A stretch of 64,000 bases of DNA. Source: Hyphomicrobiales bacterium. Lineage in GTDB: Bacteria; Pseudomonadota; Alphaproteobacteria; Rhizobiales; Rhizobiaceae. A program made the position numbers and the translations under genes. Positions 10,831 to 20,814 of the stretch are shown in pieces. The notes beneath the pieces were generated by a model. It saw nothing but the letters and a program-made list of their open reading frames with translations, did not search any database and was not told the DNA's origin. Where the stretch lies: NCBI GenBank assembly GCA_017305935.1, contig JAFKJU010000030.1, forward strand, positions 1-64,000. The letters are read 5' to 3'. The stretch's first letter is position 1, and every line of letters begins with the position of its first letter.

Positions 10831-11715
10831 TCATCGTTTCTCAAGCAGTCGGCAAATATCTTCGAGTTGCTCAAGGGTTTTGTAAGCGATGCGGATCTGG
10901 CCGCTGCTACCCTTGTGATTGATCGTGACATCGAGTCCAAGTGTATCGGAAAGACTGCGCTCAAGCGCCAGCGTATCCGAATCCTTCTCGTCGCGTTTGC
11001 GCATCCCATAGCCGGGATCGCTTTGCGCCTTGATGTCGTTCTGCGCGAGCTTTTCCGCATCGCGCACTGACATGCCCTTGCTGACGATCTGCTTGGCAAG
11101 CACTGTCGGATCGGAAGTCGAGACAAGCGCGCGCGCATGGCCAGCCGAAAGCGCGCCTGCCGCCAGCATATCGCGTACCGGGTCCGGCAGCTTCAGCAGT
11201 CGCAGGCTGTTGGCCACATGACTGCGGCTTTTGCCGATAATTTCCCCAAGGTCATTTTGCGTATAGCCGTGCTCTGCGATCAGTTGTTCATAACCAAGCG
11301 CTTCTTCGAGCGGATTGAGATCGGAGCGCTGGACGTTTTCGACGATGGCGATTTCCAGCGCTGTCCGATCGTCGACATCGCGCACGATGACGGGAATTTC
11401 GACAAAACCGGCCAACTGGGCCGCGCGCCAGCGGCGCTCACCGGCAATAATCTCATAACGATCGGGGCCGACGGTTCGTACGACAACTGGCTGTACGATA
11501 CCATGCTGGCGCACCGAATTCGCTAAGTCCTGCAATTCGTTTTCATCGAAATAGCGGCGCGGATTGCGAGCGCTGCGCGCAACGAATTCGATCGGGATCA
11601 TCCGGTCCGGATTGACAACGCTGCGCTTTTCGCCGACTGGAATAGGCTGGTCCATCTCGCCGATCAAGGCTGCCAGGCCGCGGCCGAGGCGGCGTTTCGA
11701 AAGATCGTCATTCAT
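10831..11715 (-). CDS. parB: Chromosome partitioning protein ParB
   Basis: A 294-residue ParB that binds parS sites, hydrolyses CTP and spreads as a clamp to organise the origin region. Domains in order: an N-terminal ParA-contact region, the CTP-binding core with ARNPRRYFDENELQDL and the GERRWRAAQLAG motif (about residues 45-105), a helix-turn-helix (QNDLGEIIGKSRSHVANSLR, about residues 154-173), and a C-terminal dimerisation domain. It follows parA by 77 bases and is probably cotranscribed with it. Cognate parS sites are at 13185, 15105 and farther away. Confidence 0.96.
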   Translation of the reverse strand: MNDDLSKRRLGRGLAALIGEMDQPIPVGEKRSVVNPDRMIPIEFVARSARNPRRYFDENELQDLANSVRQHGIVQPVVVRTVGPDRYEIIAGERRWRAAQLAGFVEIPVIVRDVDDRTALEIAIVENVQRSDLNPLEEALGYEQLIAEHGYTQNDLGEIIGKSRSHVANSLRLLKLPDPVRDMLAAGALSAGHARALVSTSDPTVLAKQIVSKGMSVRDAEKLAQNDIKAQSDPGYGMRKRDEKDSDTLALERSLSDTLGLDVTINHKGSSGQIRIAYKTLEQLEDICRLLEKR

Positions 11716-11792
11716 GGCGCATCTCTTTCTTCAGGGCGGTTCCGCTCTCCATGCCGAACCGCATCAAACAGGATCGTCGCTGGCGGTCGGGT

Positions 11793-12587
11793 TCAGGCAG
11801 CCTTGCGATGGCGCTCGCGCTGGATCACTTCGGAAGCAAGCTGCAGATAGGCCTGACTGCCGGCGCATTTAAGATCATAAAGGATAGCCGGCTTGCCATA
11901 GGACGGCGCTTCCGACACGCGCACATTGCGCGGGATCAGTGTGTGATAAACCTTGTCGCCCAAATGCGTCCGCACGTCGTTGACCACCTGCTGCGCAAGA
12001 TTGTTGCGGGAATCATACATGGTCAGCACAATGCCCTGGATATCGAGCAGCGGGTTGACGCTTCTACGTACTTGATTCACGGTTTCCAGAAGTTGGCTCA
12101 AACCTTCCAGCGCAAAGAATTCGCATTGCAAAGGTACGAGGACGGAATGTGCGGCCGCCATTGCATTCATGGTCAGCAGATTGAAAGAGGGCGGGCAATC
12201 TAGCAAGATATAGGAAAACGCCGACGCCTGATCCGATTCAAGCGCCCGGCGCAGCCGGAAGACGCGGTCGGCGGCTTGCGAAAATTCCATTTCGAAACCC
12301 AGAAGGTCCATGGTTGAGGGGATAATGTAGAGATTCGGAACCGCGGTTTCCGTCACCGTATCCAGAATATTCTCGGTGCCAGCCAGCAGATCATAGGACG
12401 ACAGCTTTCGGTCGCGGCGGTCGATACCGAGCCCGGTGCTTGCATTGCCTTGCGGATCGAGATCGACAATCAAAACACGCTCGCCAATCGCCGCCAAGGC
12501 GGTCGCCAGGTTGATCGCGGTCGTCGTCTTGCCGACGCCGCCTTTCTGATTGGCAATTGTGATTATCCGGTTCTTCTCATAGGCCAT
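11793..12587 (-). CDS. parA: Chromosome partitioning ATPase ParA
   Basis: A 264-residue Walker-type ATPase that moves ParB-parS complexes on the nucleoid. The deviant Walker A motif is in ANQKGGVGKTTTAINLA near the N-terminus; VDLDPQGNASTGLG and LLDCPPSFNLLTMNA are the other Walker motifs. I take ATG 12587 (MAYEKNRIITIANQ) over an in-frame GTG 9 bases upstream because CAGGTG is suitably spaced. It is 18 bases downstream of rsmG in a mnmG-rsmG-parA-parB cluster, the classic near-origin order. Confidence 0.97.
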   Translation of the reverse strand: MAYEKNRIITIANQKGGVGKTTTAINLATALAAIGERVLIVDLDPQGNASTGLGIDRRDRKLSSYDLLAGTENILDTVTETAVPNLYIIPSTMDLLGFEMEFSQAADRVFRLRRALESDQASAFSYILLDCPPSFNLLTMNAMAAAHSVLVPLQCEFFALEGLSQLLETVNQVRRSVNPLLDIQGIVLTMYDSRNNLAQQVVNDVRTHLGDKVYHTLIPRNVRVSEAPSYGKPAILYDLKCAGSQAYLQLASEVIQRERHRKAA

Positions 12588-12605
12588 ATGCCGCACCTGA
12601 AATCG

Positions 12606-13226
12606 CTATGAACGCCGCAAATTGGAAATTTCGAGGATTTTCGAGTCGGTCTCGACAATACTCTGGTGTTCTACCAGATCGAATCTCCAACTTCCATGTG
12701 CATTGCGCAGCTCCTCGCGGTATTCCCGTCCTTTGTGGAGAAAAGCACGACACTGAGGATTGTTCTCAAACCAGGGCGCCGCATAGCCCAGCAACTTATC
12801 GACATCGGCAAGCGCCCGCGCAGAAATCCGATCGCAACCCGGAATCTCCCTTACCGCCTCTTCAATACGGATCGGATGAATACTGCCTCTCGCGCCCGTT
12901 TCTTGCAAAGCGATGCGCAAGAAGCCGGCTTTCTTGTTGTTGCTCTCGACCAGATGCACCCAGCCTTCACCGATTTCCACCAGCCGGATCGCTGTAACGA
13001 TCCCCGGAAAGCCACCACCGCTGCCCAGATCGACCCAGCGATGAGGCCCTGGCGCGAGATCATAGAGCTGGTTGCTATCCACGACGTGCCGACGCCAGAC
13101 ATCTACCAAGGTTGATGGCGCGACCAGATTGATGACTTTAGCCCATTTGACGAACAACTCGACGAAATGTGCCAACCGATCGGACGTTTCACGTGAAACG
13201 TTCAAGGTCTGGGGATCGAATGCCAT
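12606..13226 (-). CDS. rsmG: 16S rRNA (guanine-N7) methyltransferase RsmG
   Basis: A 206-residue SAM-dependent methyltransferase (formerly GidB) that methylates G527 of 16S rRNA. The SAM-binding loop is [13 protein letters not shown]. The start codon abuts the mnmG stop with no gap, indicating tight coupling. Codons 9-14 contain a parS palindrome (13185-13200), so the protein reads NVSRET at that point; coding and ParB-binding functions overlap there. Confidence 0.96.
   Translation of the reverse strand: MAFDPQTLNVSRETSDRLAHFVELFVKWAKVINLVAPSTLVDVWRRHVVDSNQLYDLAPGPHRWVDLGSGGGFPGIVTAIRLVEIGEGWVHLVESNNKKAGFLRIALQETGARGSIHPIRIEEAVREIPGCDRISARALADVDKLLGYAAPWFENNPQCRAFLHKGREYREELRNAHGSWRFDLVEHQSIVETDSKILEISNLRRS
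13185..13200. promoter_or_regulatory. parS site inside the start of rsmG
   Basis: CGTTTCACGTGAAACG is a perfect 16 bp palindrome containing the 14 bp parS core GTTTCACGTGAAAC. It lies within the coding sequence of rsmG, 0.6 kb upstream of parA. Confidence 0.9.
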
Positions 13227-15092
13227 TTACGCCGCTTTCCCTTCCAATGCCCGCTTGCGCAGGTGAACCAACAGCAACGACACCGCCGCCGGCGTCATGC
13301 CATCGACCATCGCAGCTTGGGCAAGATTGTTTGGCCGGAATCTGGCTAACTTCTGCTTCAGTTCATTCGACAGGCCGGGCAGGCAGGCATACTCGAAATC
13401 GTCCGGAATAACCATCGATTCATCCCGGCGGAGATCCGCGATGTCGCGTGCCTGCTTGTCCATATAGACCGCATACATCGCTTCGATTTCGAGAGCTTCC
13501 CCGAGCTTGCGCGGTATCTCTGCCAACTCCGACCAGATTCGCGACAAGCCGAGAAGAGACTGATCTGGATATGCCAACAACTCGTAAGCGGACCGCCTCT
13601 GTCCATCCTGGTTCAGCCGCAACCCATGGCGCCCGGCTTCGGAAGGTGTCAGGCCTTTGTTCCTGAGAACGGCTCGATAACGATCAAGATCGTTCTTGAA
13701 GCAAGAGAAGGCTTCGCGTCGCGTTGCTCCTACGCAACCGATTTCCACGCCGAGTTCGGTCAGGCGCATATCGGCGTTGTCGGCACGCAGGGAAAGGCGA
13801 TACTCGGCGCGGGAGGTGAACATACGGTACGGTTCTGTGATCCCCCGCGATGTTAGGTCATTGATCATGACCCCGATATAGGAGTCGGTACGGCTGAAGA
13901 CATAGGCTTCCGAACCACCTGCAAACCGGGCTGCATTCAAACCTGCGACGAGACCTTGTGCGCCAGCTTCTTCATATCCCGTAGTGCCATTGATCTGCCC
14001 GGCCAAGAAAAGGCCGGGAACCGCCTTGACTTCGAGGGAAGGGCGCAGTTCGCGCGGATCGATATGGTCATATTCGATAGCATATCCGGGCTGAAGAATG
14101 CGAACATTCTCGAGGCCAGGGATCGAGCGGATAAAGGCGTCCTGCACATCCTCCGGCAGCGACGTCGAGATGCCGTTTGGATAGACTGTATCGTCATCCA
14201 GCCCTTCAGGTTCCAGAAAAATCTGGTGCCCATCGCGTTCGCCAAAACGAACGATCTTATCCTCGATAGAGGGGCAGTAGCGCGGGCCGATGCCCTCAAT
14301 CTGTCCGGAATACATCGCTGAGCGATGAATATTATCTTTGATGATCTGATGGGTTTTCGTGACCGTACGCGTTACACCGCATTCAATCTGCGGGTTCGAG
14401 ATCGTTTCGGTCAGGAAAGAAAAGGGGCTCGGATCGCTATCCGCCGCTTGTGAGCCGATTTCGGACCAAGCAATGGTTTTGCCGTCGAGCCTTGCGGGTG
14501 TGCCAGTCTTCAGACGTCCGAGAGTTATTCCGGTAGATTGCAAGGTTTTGGAGAGACCTGTCGAGGGTTCTTCCCCCATGCGCCCTGCCGGAAACTTTCG
14601 GTCACCAATATGGATAAGGCCACGCAAAAATGTACCAGTCGTAAGAACCGCGGCACCACAAAAATAGACCTCACCGGTGCTGAGAACGACGGCACGGACG
14701 GCACTGTTTTCCAGTTGCAAATCGGCGACATCGCCTTCAATCACGGTGAGATTGGCGTAATTATCGATCTCGGCCTGCATGGCTTGGCGATAGAGCTTGC
14801 GGTCCGCCTGGGTGCGCGGGCCGCGAACGGCCGGTCCCTTCTTGCGGTTAAGCAGCCGAAACTGGATGCCGGCGGCATCGGCGATGCGCCCCATCAATCC
14901 GTCCAGCGCGTCGATTTCGCGGACAAGATGGCCTTTGCCCAAACCACCGATAGCGGGGTTGCAAGACATCACGCCGATGGTGGCGTGCTTATGAGTTATC
15001 AATGCCGTCTTGGCGCCCATGCGTGCCGACGCAGCCGCCGCCTCGCAGCCGGCATGGCCACCGCCAATGACAATGACATCAAATTTGGTCAT
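13227..15092 (-). CDS. mnmG: tRNA uridine-5-carboxymethylaminomethyl synthesis enzyme MnmG
   Basis: A 621-residue FAD protein (GidA) that, with MnmE, modifies wobble uridine 34 of several tRNAs. The FAD-binding [17 protein letters not shown] is at residues 10-26, with [16 protein letters not shown]-type sequence ([20 protein letters not shown]) and the conserved [12 protein letters not shown] downstream. Full length for the family. Its partner mnmE is immediately upstream on the same strand, separated by 67 bases that hold two parS sequences. Its stop is contiguous with rsmG. Confidence 0.97.
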   Translation of the reverse strand: MTKFDVIVIGGGHAGCEAAAASARMGAKTALITHKHATIGVMSCNPAIGGLGKGHLVREIDALDGLMGRIADAAGIQFRLLNRKKGPAVRGPRTQADRKLYRQAMQAEIDNYANLTVIEGDVADLQLENSAVRAVVLSTGEVYFCGAAVLTTGTFLRGLIHIGDRKFPAGRMGEEPSTGLSKTLQSTGITLGRLKTGTPARLDGKTIAWSEIGSQAADSDPSPFSFLTETISNPQIECGVTRTVTKTHQIIKDNIHRSAMYSGQIEGIGPRYCPSIEDKIVRFGERDGHQIFLEPEGLDDDTVYPNGISTSLPEDVQDAFIRSIPGLENVRILQPGYAIEYDHIDPRELRPSLEVKAVPGLFLAGQINGTTGYEEAGAQGLVAGLNAARFAGGSEAYVFSRTDSYIGVMINDLTSRGITEPYRMFTSRAEYRLSLRADNADMRLTELGVEIGCVGATRREAFSCFKNDLDRYRAVLRNKGLTPSEAGRHGLRLNQDGQRRSAYELLAYPDQSLLGLSRIWSELAEIPRKLGEALEIEAMYAVYMDKQARDIADLRRDESMVIPDDFEYACLPGLSNELKQKLARFRPNNLAQAAMVDGMTPAAVSLLLVHLRKRALEGKAA

Positions 15093-15104
15093 GATCGGTT
15101 CTAC

Positions 15105-15120
15105 TGTTTCACGTGAAACA
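15105..15120. promoter_or_regulatory. Canonical parS site between mnmE and mnmG
   Basis: TGTTTCACGTGAAACA is an exact match to the bacterial parS consensus, 13 bases upstream of the mnmG start codon. It probably nucleates ParB loading near the origin and may overlap the mnmG leader. Confidence 0.95.
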
Positions 15121-15146
15121 TCTGGAAGGACTCGCTCAGGTGGAAG

Positions 15147-15162
15147 TGTTTCACGTGAGTCA
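15147..15162. promoter_or_regulatory. Degenerate parS half-site at the end of mnmE
   Basis: TGTTTCACGTGAGTCA keeps the left half and the CACGTG centre but differs from consensus at two positions in the right half. It is 26 bases from the canonical site and overlaps the mnmE stop codon. Binding strength is uncertain. Confidence 0.6.
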
Positions 15163-16464
15163 TTTCCCGATGCAAAATTGAGAGAAGATTACGTCAAGCA
15201 GCTGCTCGACGTCAACACGACCGGTAATCCTGCCAAGCTCATTGCCAGCTTGACGAAGCATCTCAGCTCGCAGATCAAGCGGAAGATGAGGGGAGATACA
15301 GGCTTCATCGATGCGTTCTTGAGTCGTACGCAGAGCCGTGAGTTGGCGCTGCCGAGACGCGAGAACGAACCCGTTCGCGGTCAAGGCTTTAGCATCTTTA
15401 ACGATTAAGGTTTTCAGCGCTTCCAATCCTTGGCCGGTCTCGGCCGAAATCGCGATTTCAAAATCATCCGGTTTGATGTGAACGTCGGATTTCGCCCAAA
15501 TATTGATAATGCGGCCTGCCGTTTGGATTGGGGTATTGTCCACCTCCAACTCAGCGCTATGAAGACGCAGAACGACGTCAGCACTCTCTGTTGCAGTTCG
15601 TGCACGTTGTACGCCCAGCTGTTCTACGACGTCATCGGTTTCACGCAAACCGGCAGTATCAGTCAGGCGGACAGGAAAGCCGTCGATGAAGATGTCGGTC
15701 TGGAGGATGTCGCGCGTGGTTCCGGGAATGCTGGTGACGATGGCGGCGTCGCGCTGTACAAGCGCATTGAACAAGGTCGATTTGCCGGCGTTGGGCGGGC
15801 CGGAGATTACGACCTTGAGACCATCGCGGATGATTTCGCCGCCTTTGCTACGGGTCAAGTGATCGCCGATCTCCGACGCGAGTTGACGCATATCGTGCCA
15901 GACGCGATCTGAGACGGATCCTGGGACGTCTTCCTCGTCAGGGAAATCGAGTTCGGCTTCGATCATGGCGCGGGCGAATTTCAAGCGTTCGGCCCAGCCG
16001 TCGTAGATCGCGCTGACATGACCGGCCATCTGCTCCAGCGCAAGGCGACGTTGCATTTCGGTTTCGGCATTGATGAGGTCGGAGAGGCCTTCGACTTCAA
16101 CCAGATCGATGCGGCCGTTTTCGAAGGCCCGGCGAGAGAATTCACCGGCTTCTGCAAGACGGGCGCCGGGAAATGTCCCCAGTTCGTCCAGCACGGCAGA
16201 GACAACCGCCTTGCCGCCGTGGATTTGCAGCTCGATGCAATCCTCGCCGGTGAAGGACGCCGGGGCGGGGAAAAGGAGGACGAGGCCATGGTCCAGCGGT
16301 TGGCCATCGCGCCGGTGCAGCGTGCGCAAAGCGGCTTTTCGTGGTTCCGGTATCGAGTCGACGATTTGTCGACAAATATCGAACGCTGCCGGCCCACTGA
16401 GACGGATGACTGCCACGCCGGACGGAAGACCGCCGCTGGATAAGGCAAAAATCGTGTCGTTCAT
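15160..16464 (-). CDS. mnmE: tRNA uridine-5-carboxymethylaminomethyl GTPase MnmE
   Basis: A 434-residue GTPase (TrmE) that partners MnmG in wobble-uridine modification. Domains: an N-terminal formyl-THF-binding region, a helical region, and an inserted G domain with [14 protein letters not shown] (G1) and [10 protein letters not shown] (G3). The C-terminus ends FCIGK, the diagnostic C-I-G-K motif with the catalytic Cys. It is the first gene of the mnmE-mnmG-rsmG-parA-parB run and is separated from rho by a strong terminator. Confidence 0.97.
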   Translation of the reverse strand: MNDTIFALSSGGLPSGVAVIRLSGPAAFDICRQIVDSIPEPRKAALRTLHRRDGQPLDHGLVLLFPAPASFTGEDCIELQIHGGKAVVSAVLDELGTFPGARLAEAGEFSRRAFENGRIDLVEVEGLSDLINAETEMQRRLALEQMAGHVSAIYDGWAERLKFARAMIEAELDFPDEEDVPGSVSDRVWHDMRQLASEIGDHLTRSKGGEIIRDGLKVVISGPPNAGKSTLFNALVQRDAAIVTSIPGTTRDILQTDIFIDGFPVRLTDTAGLRETDDVVEQLGVQRARTATESADVVLRLHSAELEVDNTPIQTAGRIINIWAKSDVHIKPDDFEIAISAETGQGLEALKTLIVKDAKALTANGFVLASRQRQLTALRTTQERIDEACISPHLPLDLRAEMLRQAGNELGRITGRVDVEQLLDVIFSQFCIGK

Positions 16465-16480
16465 TTCCTTGCTCGGCTAA

Positions 16481-16509
16481 AACAAAAAGGTGGGCGAGGC
16501 CCACCTTTT
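16481..16509 (-). terminator. Rho-independent terminator after rho
   Basis: AAAAGGTGGGC (16485-16495) pairs with GCCCACCTTTT (16499-16509), a perfect 11 bp stem with a 3-base loop and T-rich sequence on the minus strand. It separates rho from mnmE. Confidence 0.85.
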
Positions 16510-16534
16510 CGACTCTGGCTAAGAGAACGGTCTA

Positions 16535-17800
16535 TTATGTGTTCATCGAGTCGAAGAAATCGCCATTGTTCTTCGTCTGTTTGAGCTTGTCGATGAGGAA
16601 TTCGATTGCGTCGGTGGTGCCCATCGGCGCCAGGATACGGCGCAGTACGAAAATCTTCTGCAGATCCTGGCGCGGCACGAGCAGGTCTTCCTTACGCGTA
16701 CCGGATTTGAGAATGTCCATCGCCGGGAAGATGCGCTTGTCGGCGACCTTGCGGTCGAGGACGATTTCCGAATTGCCGGTGCCCTTGAATTCTTCGAAGA
16801 TGACTTCGTCCATACGGCTGCCGGTATCGATCAGGGCGGTGGCGATGATCGTCAGCGAGCCGCCTTCCTCGATGTTACGCGCCGCGCCGAAGAAGCGCTT
16901 CGGGCGCTGCAGGGCGTTGGCATCAACACCGCCGGTCAGAACCTTGCCGGAAGACGGCACGACGGTGTTGTAGGCGCGCCCGAGGCGGGTAATCGAATCG
17001 AGCAGGATGACGACGTCACGACCATGCTCGACCAGACGCTTGGCCTTTTCGATGACCATTTCGGCGACCTGAACGTGGCGCACGGCCGGCTCGTCGAAAG
17101 TGGAGGATACGACTTCGCCGCGCACCGAGCGCTGCATGTCGGTGACTTCTTCCGGGCGTTCGTCGATCAGCAGGACGATCAGGTAGCATTCCGGATGGTT
17201 TGCGGTGATCGAATGGGCGATGTTCTGCAACAGCACCGTCTTACCGGTGCGCGGCGGCGCGACGATCAGGGCGCGCTGACCCTTTCCAAGCGGCGCCACG
17301 AGATCGATGACGCGCGGCGACAAATCCTTCGAGGTGGGAACGTCGAGTTCCATCTTGAAGCGCTCGTTCGGATAGAGCGGCGTCAGATTGTCGAAATGCA
17401 CCTTGTGGCGGATTTTTTCCGGGTCGTCGAAATTGATCGTGTTGACCTTGAGCAGGGCGAAATAGCGCTCGCCTTCTTTGGGTCCGCGAATCGGGCCTTC
17501 AACGGTATCGCCGGTCTTCAGGGAGAAGCGGCGGATCTGCGAGGGAGAAATGTAGATATCATCGGGGCCGGGCAGATAATTGGCATTGGCGGAACGCAGG
17601 AAACCGAAACCGTCCTGCAGCACTTCGACCACGCCTTCGCCGATGATTTCCACGTCCTGGTTGGCAAGAACCTTCAGGATCGCAAACATCAGCTCCTGCT
17701 TGCGCATGGTGCTGGCGTTTTCGACTTCCAGTGATTCGGCGAAGGCCAGGAGATCGGTGGGAGTCTTGTTCTTGAGTTCCTGAAGCTTCATTTCAGCCAT
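16535..17800 (-). CDS. rho: Transcription termination factor Rho
   Basis: A 421-residue hexameric RNA helicase that terminates transcription. It has the N-terminal Rho-N domain ([20 protein letters not shown]), the RNA-binding cold-shock-like domain with [20 protein letters not shown], and the ATPase with [22 protein letters not shown] 17800 gives the usual MAEMKLQ start; a longer in-frame reading adds 27 noncanonical residues. A 187-base leader separates it from hemJ, a region often used for Rho autoregulation, though no attenuator structure was resolved here. Confidence 0.97.
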   Translation of the reverse strand: MAEMKLQELKNKTPTDLLAFAESLEVENASTMRKQELMFAILKVLANQDVEIIGEGVVEVLQDGFGFLRSANANYLPGPDDIYISPSQIRRFSLKTGDTVEGPIRGPKEGERYFALLKVNTINFDDPEKIRHKVHFDNLTPLYPNERFKMELDVPTSKDLSPRVIDLVAPLGKGQRALIVAPPRTGKTVLLQNIAHSITANHPECYLIVLLIDERPEEVTDMQRSVRGEVVSSTFDEPAVRHVQVAEMVIEKAKRLVEHGRDVVILLDSITRLGRAYNTVVPSSGKVLTGGVDANALQRPKRFFGAARNIEEGGSLTIIATALIDTGSRMDEVIFEEFKGTGNSEIVLDRKVADKRIFPAMDILKSGTRKEDLLVPRQDLQKIFVLRRILAPMGTTDAIEFLIDKLKQTKNNGDFFDSMNT

Positions 17801-17987
17801 GAAGAGAGACCATGTCGTATTGTCGAGGGGAAGGCGTGGGATCGTCTGCGATGCTGCGGAAGGGCTCCGCGATCGACGCAATGCTTACACATGCCACGAA
17901 GATGAGATGCGCGGAAAATAGCGACTGAAACGGCAAGCCGCAAGGGGGCAGGGAAAAAACCCTGACGAATTCGAAAAATAGTCTGTT

Positions 17988-18524
17988 TCAGAAGGGTTTG
18001 ACGATGACGAGGATGACGATGGCGAGCATCAGCAGCGTCGGAACCTCGTTCATCAGTCGCCAGAAGCGCGGGGATTTTTCGCGCCGGTCGGAAGCGAAAT
18101 CCTTGACCGCCTTCCCCAGGAACTCGTGATAACCCGTCAGAAGCACGACCAGCAGCAGTTTTGCATGCAGCCAGCCGCCGTGGAAACCGTAAATCGTCCA
18201 GGCGATGTAGAGCCCGAGCAGCCAGGCAGCCGCCATGGCTGGACGCATGATGACCGACAACAGCCTCTGTTCCATCACCTTGAAGGTTTCCGACTGCTTT
18301 GAACCCGGCTCGGAATCGAAGTGATAGATGAAAAGTCGAGGCATGTAGAGCAGGCCGGCCATCCAGGAGATGACGGCGACGACATGCAGCGCCTTGGCCC
18401 AGAGATAGAAATTATCCGGGTTCCAAAGATAAAGACTGCTGAGGATGAGGACGGCGACGGCAAGGGCCGTCATCGCCCTGAGGCGCGCCCGGCGGCCGAG
18501 ACCGGGATCGGTCTGCTCGATCAT
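17988..18524 (-). CDS. hemJ: Protoporphyrinogen oxidase HemJ
   Basis: A 178-residue integral membrane protein of the HemJ (UPF0093) family, which oxidises protoporphyrinogen IX to protoporphyrin IX. Several hydrophobic helices are visible ([33 protein letters not shown], ending [11 protein letters not shown]). The conserved His in [11 protein letters not shown] and the HAKLLLV segment fit the family haem ligands. Its ATG overlaps the hemE stop by 4 bases, so the two haem genes are coupled. Confidence 0.9.
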   Translation of the reverse strand: MIEQTDPGLGRRARLRAMTALAVAVLILSSLYLWNPDNFYLWAKALHVVAVISWMAGLLYMPRLFIYHFDSEPGSKQSETFKVMEQRLLSVIMRPAMAAAWLLGLYIAWTIYGFHGGWLHAKLLLVVLLTGYHEFLGKAVKDFASDRREKSPRFWRLMNEVPTLLMLAIVILVIVKPF

Positions 18525-19573
18525 GCCGAGCTTCCCTGACGGCCGCGCACGCGGGCGACGAGGGCGGTGACATGCTCGGGATCGGCCTGCGGCGTGATGC
18601 CATGGCCGAGATTGAAGATCAGCGGTCCGTTCCCGAGTGCCTGCAGGATAGCGTCGATGCCGTCCTCCAGCGCCTTGCCGCCGGCGACGACCCGCATCGG
18701 GTCGAGATTGCCCTGCACCGGCCCGTCCTTCTGCAATTCAGTGGCAAAGGCGAGCGGCACTGACCAGTCGAGGCCAATGGCGTCGGCGCCGGTCTTCTGG
18801 CGATAGGATTTGAGCTGATAACCGGCGCCCTTGGCGAAGGCGATGATTTTGGCCTGTGGCCGCCGCGCCTTGACCGACTGGATGATGCGCCGCACCGGCG
18901 CGATCGCGAAGGCTTCGAATTCCGCCTCGCCGAGCACCCCGGCCCAGGAGTCGAAGATCTGCACGGCATCGGCGCCGGCATCGATCTGCTCGACGAGATA
19001 ATCGGCCGAGACCTCGGCGAGGAAGGCGAGCAGATACTCGAAAGCCTCGCGATGGCGATAGGCGAAGAGGCGGGCAGGGGCCTGGTCGGGCGTGCCGTGG
19101 CCGGCGATCATATAAGTCGCCACCGTCCAGGGCGCGCCGCAGAAGCCGAGCAGGGTAGTCTTCTCAGGCAGCTCCCGGCGCAGGTTGCGCACCGTCTCGA
19201 AGACAGGGGCCAGGTGGGAGATGACGCCATCCGGCTTCAGGGCGTGAATGCCATCCGCATCGATCGGCGTCATCTGCGGGCCATGTCCCTCGGTGAAGCG
19301 CACGTCGCGCTTCAGAGCGTCGGGAATGACGAGGATATCGGAGAACAGGATCGCCGCATCGAAGCCGTAGCGGCGGATCGGCTGTAGCGTCACTTCCGTC
19401 GCGAATTCCGGCGAATAACAGAGATCGAGAAAGCTCCCGGCCCTGGCGCGGGTTGCCCGATACTCCGGCAGGTAACGGCCGGCCTGACGCATCAGCCACA
19501 GGGGAGGCGGCGACAGCGTTTCGCCGTCAAGGACTTTCATGACTGCGCGTTCGACGCTCACGGTTCCATCCAT
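18521..19573 (-). CDS. hemE: Uroporphyrinogen decarboxylase
   Basis: A 350-residue enzyme that decarboxylates uroporphyrinogen III to coproporphyrinogen III in haem synthesis. The signature [19 protein letters not shown] is near the N-terminus and the C-terminal [16 protein letters not shown] is typical. It is the first gene leftward of the replication origin, as in Caulobacter and Sinorhizobium, and forms hemE-hemJ with a 4-base overlap. Confidence 0.97.
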   Translation of the reverse strand: MDGTVSVERAVMKVLDGETLSPPPLWLMRQAGRYLPEYRATRARAGSFLDLCYSPEFATEVTLQPIRRYGFDAAILFSDILVIPDALKRDVRFTEGHGPQMTPIDADGIHALKPDGVISHLAPVFETVRNLRRELPEKTTLLGFCGAPWTVATYMIAGHGTPDQAPARLFAYRHREAFEYLLAFLAEVSADYLVEQIDAGADAVQIFDSWAGVLGEAEFEAFAIAPVRRIIQSVKARRPQAKIIAFAKGAGYQLKSYRQKTGADAIGLDWSVPLAFATELQKDGPVQGNLDPMRVVAGGKALEDGIDAILQALGNGPLIFNLGHGITPQADPEHVTALVARVRGRQGSSA

Positions 19574-19785
19574 TTAATAAAAGAGATCTTGAAAGGGTTT
19601 CTATTTCTTAGAGTCGGTGACTATCAAGGATTAAAGTCAATCCCCAGACGGTACAAATTGCCGCGCGGGTAATCCCTGATAAGGATAAAACCCTGACTTG
19701 ATGGCGGGAATACGGAAAAACCCTGAAAATCATTGAAAAACAGCAATTTATGAAATTTCCGTATGGAGTTGACCGGTGGACGGGC

Positions 19786-19794
19786 TGTGGATAA
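19786..19794 (-). promoter_or_regulatory. DnaA box, exact consensus
   Basis: TGTGGATAA is the reverse complement of the consensus TTATCCACA. It is the strongest DnaA site in the origin gap. Confidence 0.85.
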
Positions 19795-19811
19795 AGCTTG
19801 GCGCGCAAACC

Positions 19812-19820
19812 TTGTCCACA
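19812..19820 (+). promoter_or_regulatory. DnaA box, one mismatch
   Basis: TTGTCCACA differs from TTATCCACA at one position. It is 18 bases from the exact box and in opposite orientation to it. Confidence 0.65.
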
Positions 19821-19956
19821 GAACCCACAGGCCGGGAGAGGCAAGAGCCACACGATCGCGCGGTGTGGAAAACCCGGGACTTTTCCCAGCCGCCGCGCCG
19901 GTCGCCGGGGAAACCGGTTGCTTATCCCAATTCATCAACAGGCGAGGGAAATTAGC

Positions 19957-20778
19957 GTGGAGAACCGCAAAAATTTCTTCCATCTGCACCTGATTTCTGA
20001 CTCCACGGGCGAGACGCTGATGTCGGCGGGCCGCGCGGCCTCGGCGCAATTCAAGCTCAGCCATCCCATCGAGCATGTCTATCCGCTGATCCGTAATCGC
20101 CGGCAGTTGATGCCGGTGCTGGAGGCCATCGACCGTGAGCCCGGCATCGTGCTCTATACGGTGGTCGACCAGGAACTGGCGGCGATCGTTCGCGAGCGAT
20201 GCGCCGAAATGCAGGTGCCCTCGGTCAATGTGCTCGAACCGGTGATGGATATTTTCCAGAACTATCTCGGGGCGCCGTCACGGCGGCGAGTGGGGGCGCA
20301 GCATCGCATGGATGCGGATTACTTCGCCCGCATCGAGGCGATGAACTTTGCCATGGACCATGACGACGGCCAGGCGCCGGACGGCTACGAGGACGCCGAT
20401 GTGGTCATCATCGGCATCAGCCGCACCTCGAAAACCCCGACCAGCATCTATCTCGCCAATCGCGGCATCAAGACCGCCAATGTGCCGATCGTTGTCGGCA
20501 TGCCCCTGCCGGAAGCGCTGCTGAAGGTGGTGAAACCGCTTGTCGTCTGCTTGATCGCCACATCGGATCGCATCTCGCAGGTGCGCGAAAACCGTATTCT
20601 CGGCGCCAGCGGCGATTACAGCAACAGCCAATATACGGACCGGGCGACGATTGCCGAGGAGCTGAAATATGCCCGCGCCGTCTGCGCCCACAACAACTGG
20701 CCAGTCATCGACGTCACCCGCCGCTCCATCGAGGAGACGGCGGCGGCCATCGTTGCGCTGCGGCCGAAGCTGCGTTAG
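19957..20778 (+). CDS. PEP synthase / pyruvate phosphate dikinase regulatory protein
   Basis: A 273-residue bifunctional kinase/pyrophosphorylase (DUF299, PSRP/PDRP family) that switches pyruvate phosphate dikinase or PEP synthase on and off by threonine phosphorylation. Signatures are [14 protein letters not shown] at the N-terminus and the P-loop-like [18 protein letters not shown] near residue 150. GTG 19957 has AGGGA upstream and gives the usual [11 protein letters not shown] opening; upstream in-frame codons lie in the origin. It is the first gene rightward of oriC and begins a run with maf, aroE, coaE and dnaQ. Confidence 0.92.
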   Translation: MENRKNFFHLHLISDSTGETLMSAGRAASAQFKLSHPIEHVYPLIRNRRQLMPVLEAIDREPGIVLYTVVDQELAAIVRERCAEMQVPSVNVLEPVMDIFQNYLGAPSRRRVGAQHRMDADYFARIEAMNFAMDHDDGQAPDGYEDADVVIIGISRTSKTPTSIYLANRGIKTANVPIVVGMPLPEALLKVVKPLVVCLIATSDRISQVRENRILGASGDYSNSQYTDRATIAEELKYARAVCAHNNWPVIDVTRRSIEETAAAIVALRPKLR

Positions 20779-20814
20779 AGCGGTCTTATGAAACCTCCGG
20801 CGCGACGAGGCGGC

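Larger units (their letters stand above)
19574..19956. other. oriC: Probable chromosomal replication origin (oriC)
   Basis: A 383-base noncoding gap between hemE and a divergent gene, the established oriC position in Caulobacter crescentus and Sinorhizobium meliloti. The left two thirds are AT-rich in a GC-rich chromosome. The right part holds an exact DnaA box (19786-19794), a one-mismatch box (19812-19820), the near-box TGTGGAAAA (19864-19872) and TTATCCCAA (19922-19930). AAAACCCTGA is repeated 30 bases apart (19687, 19717), GGATT/AATCC forms a dyad at 19628-19643, and GAGTC at 19611 is a CcrM-type methylation site. Gene orientation switches here and parABS lies 5-9 kb away. Function is inferred. 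Confidence 0.85.
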
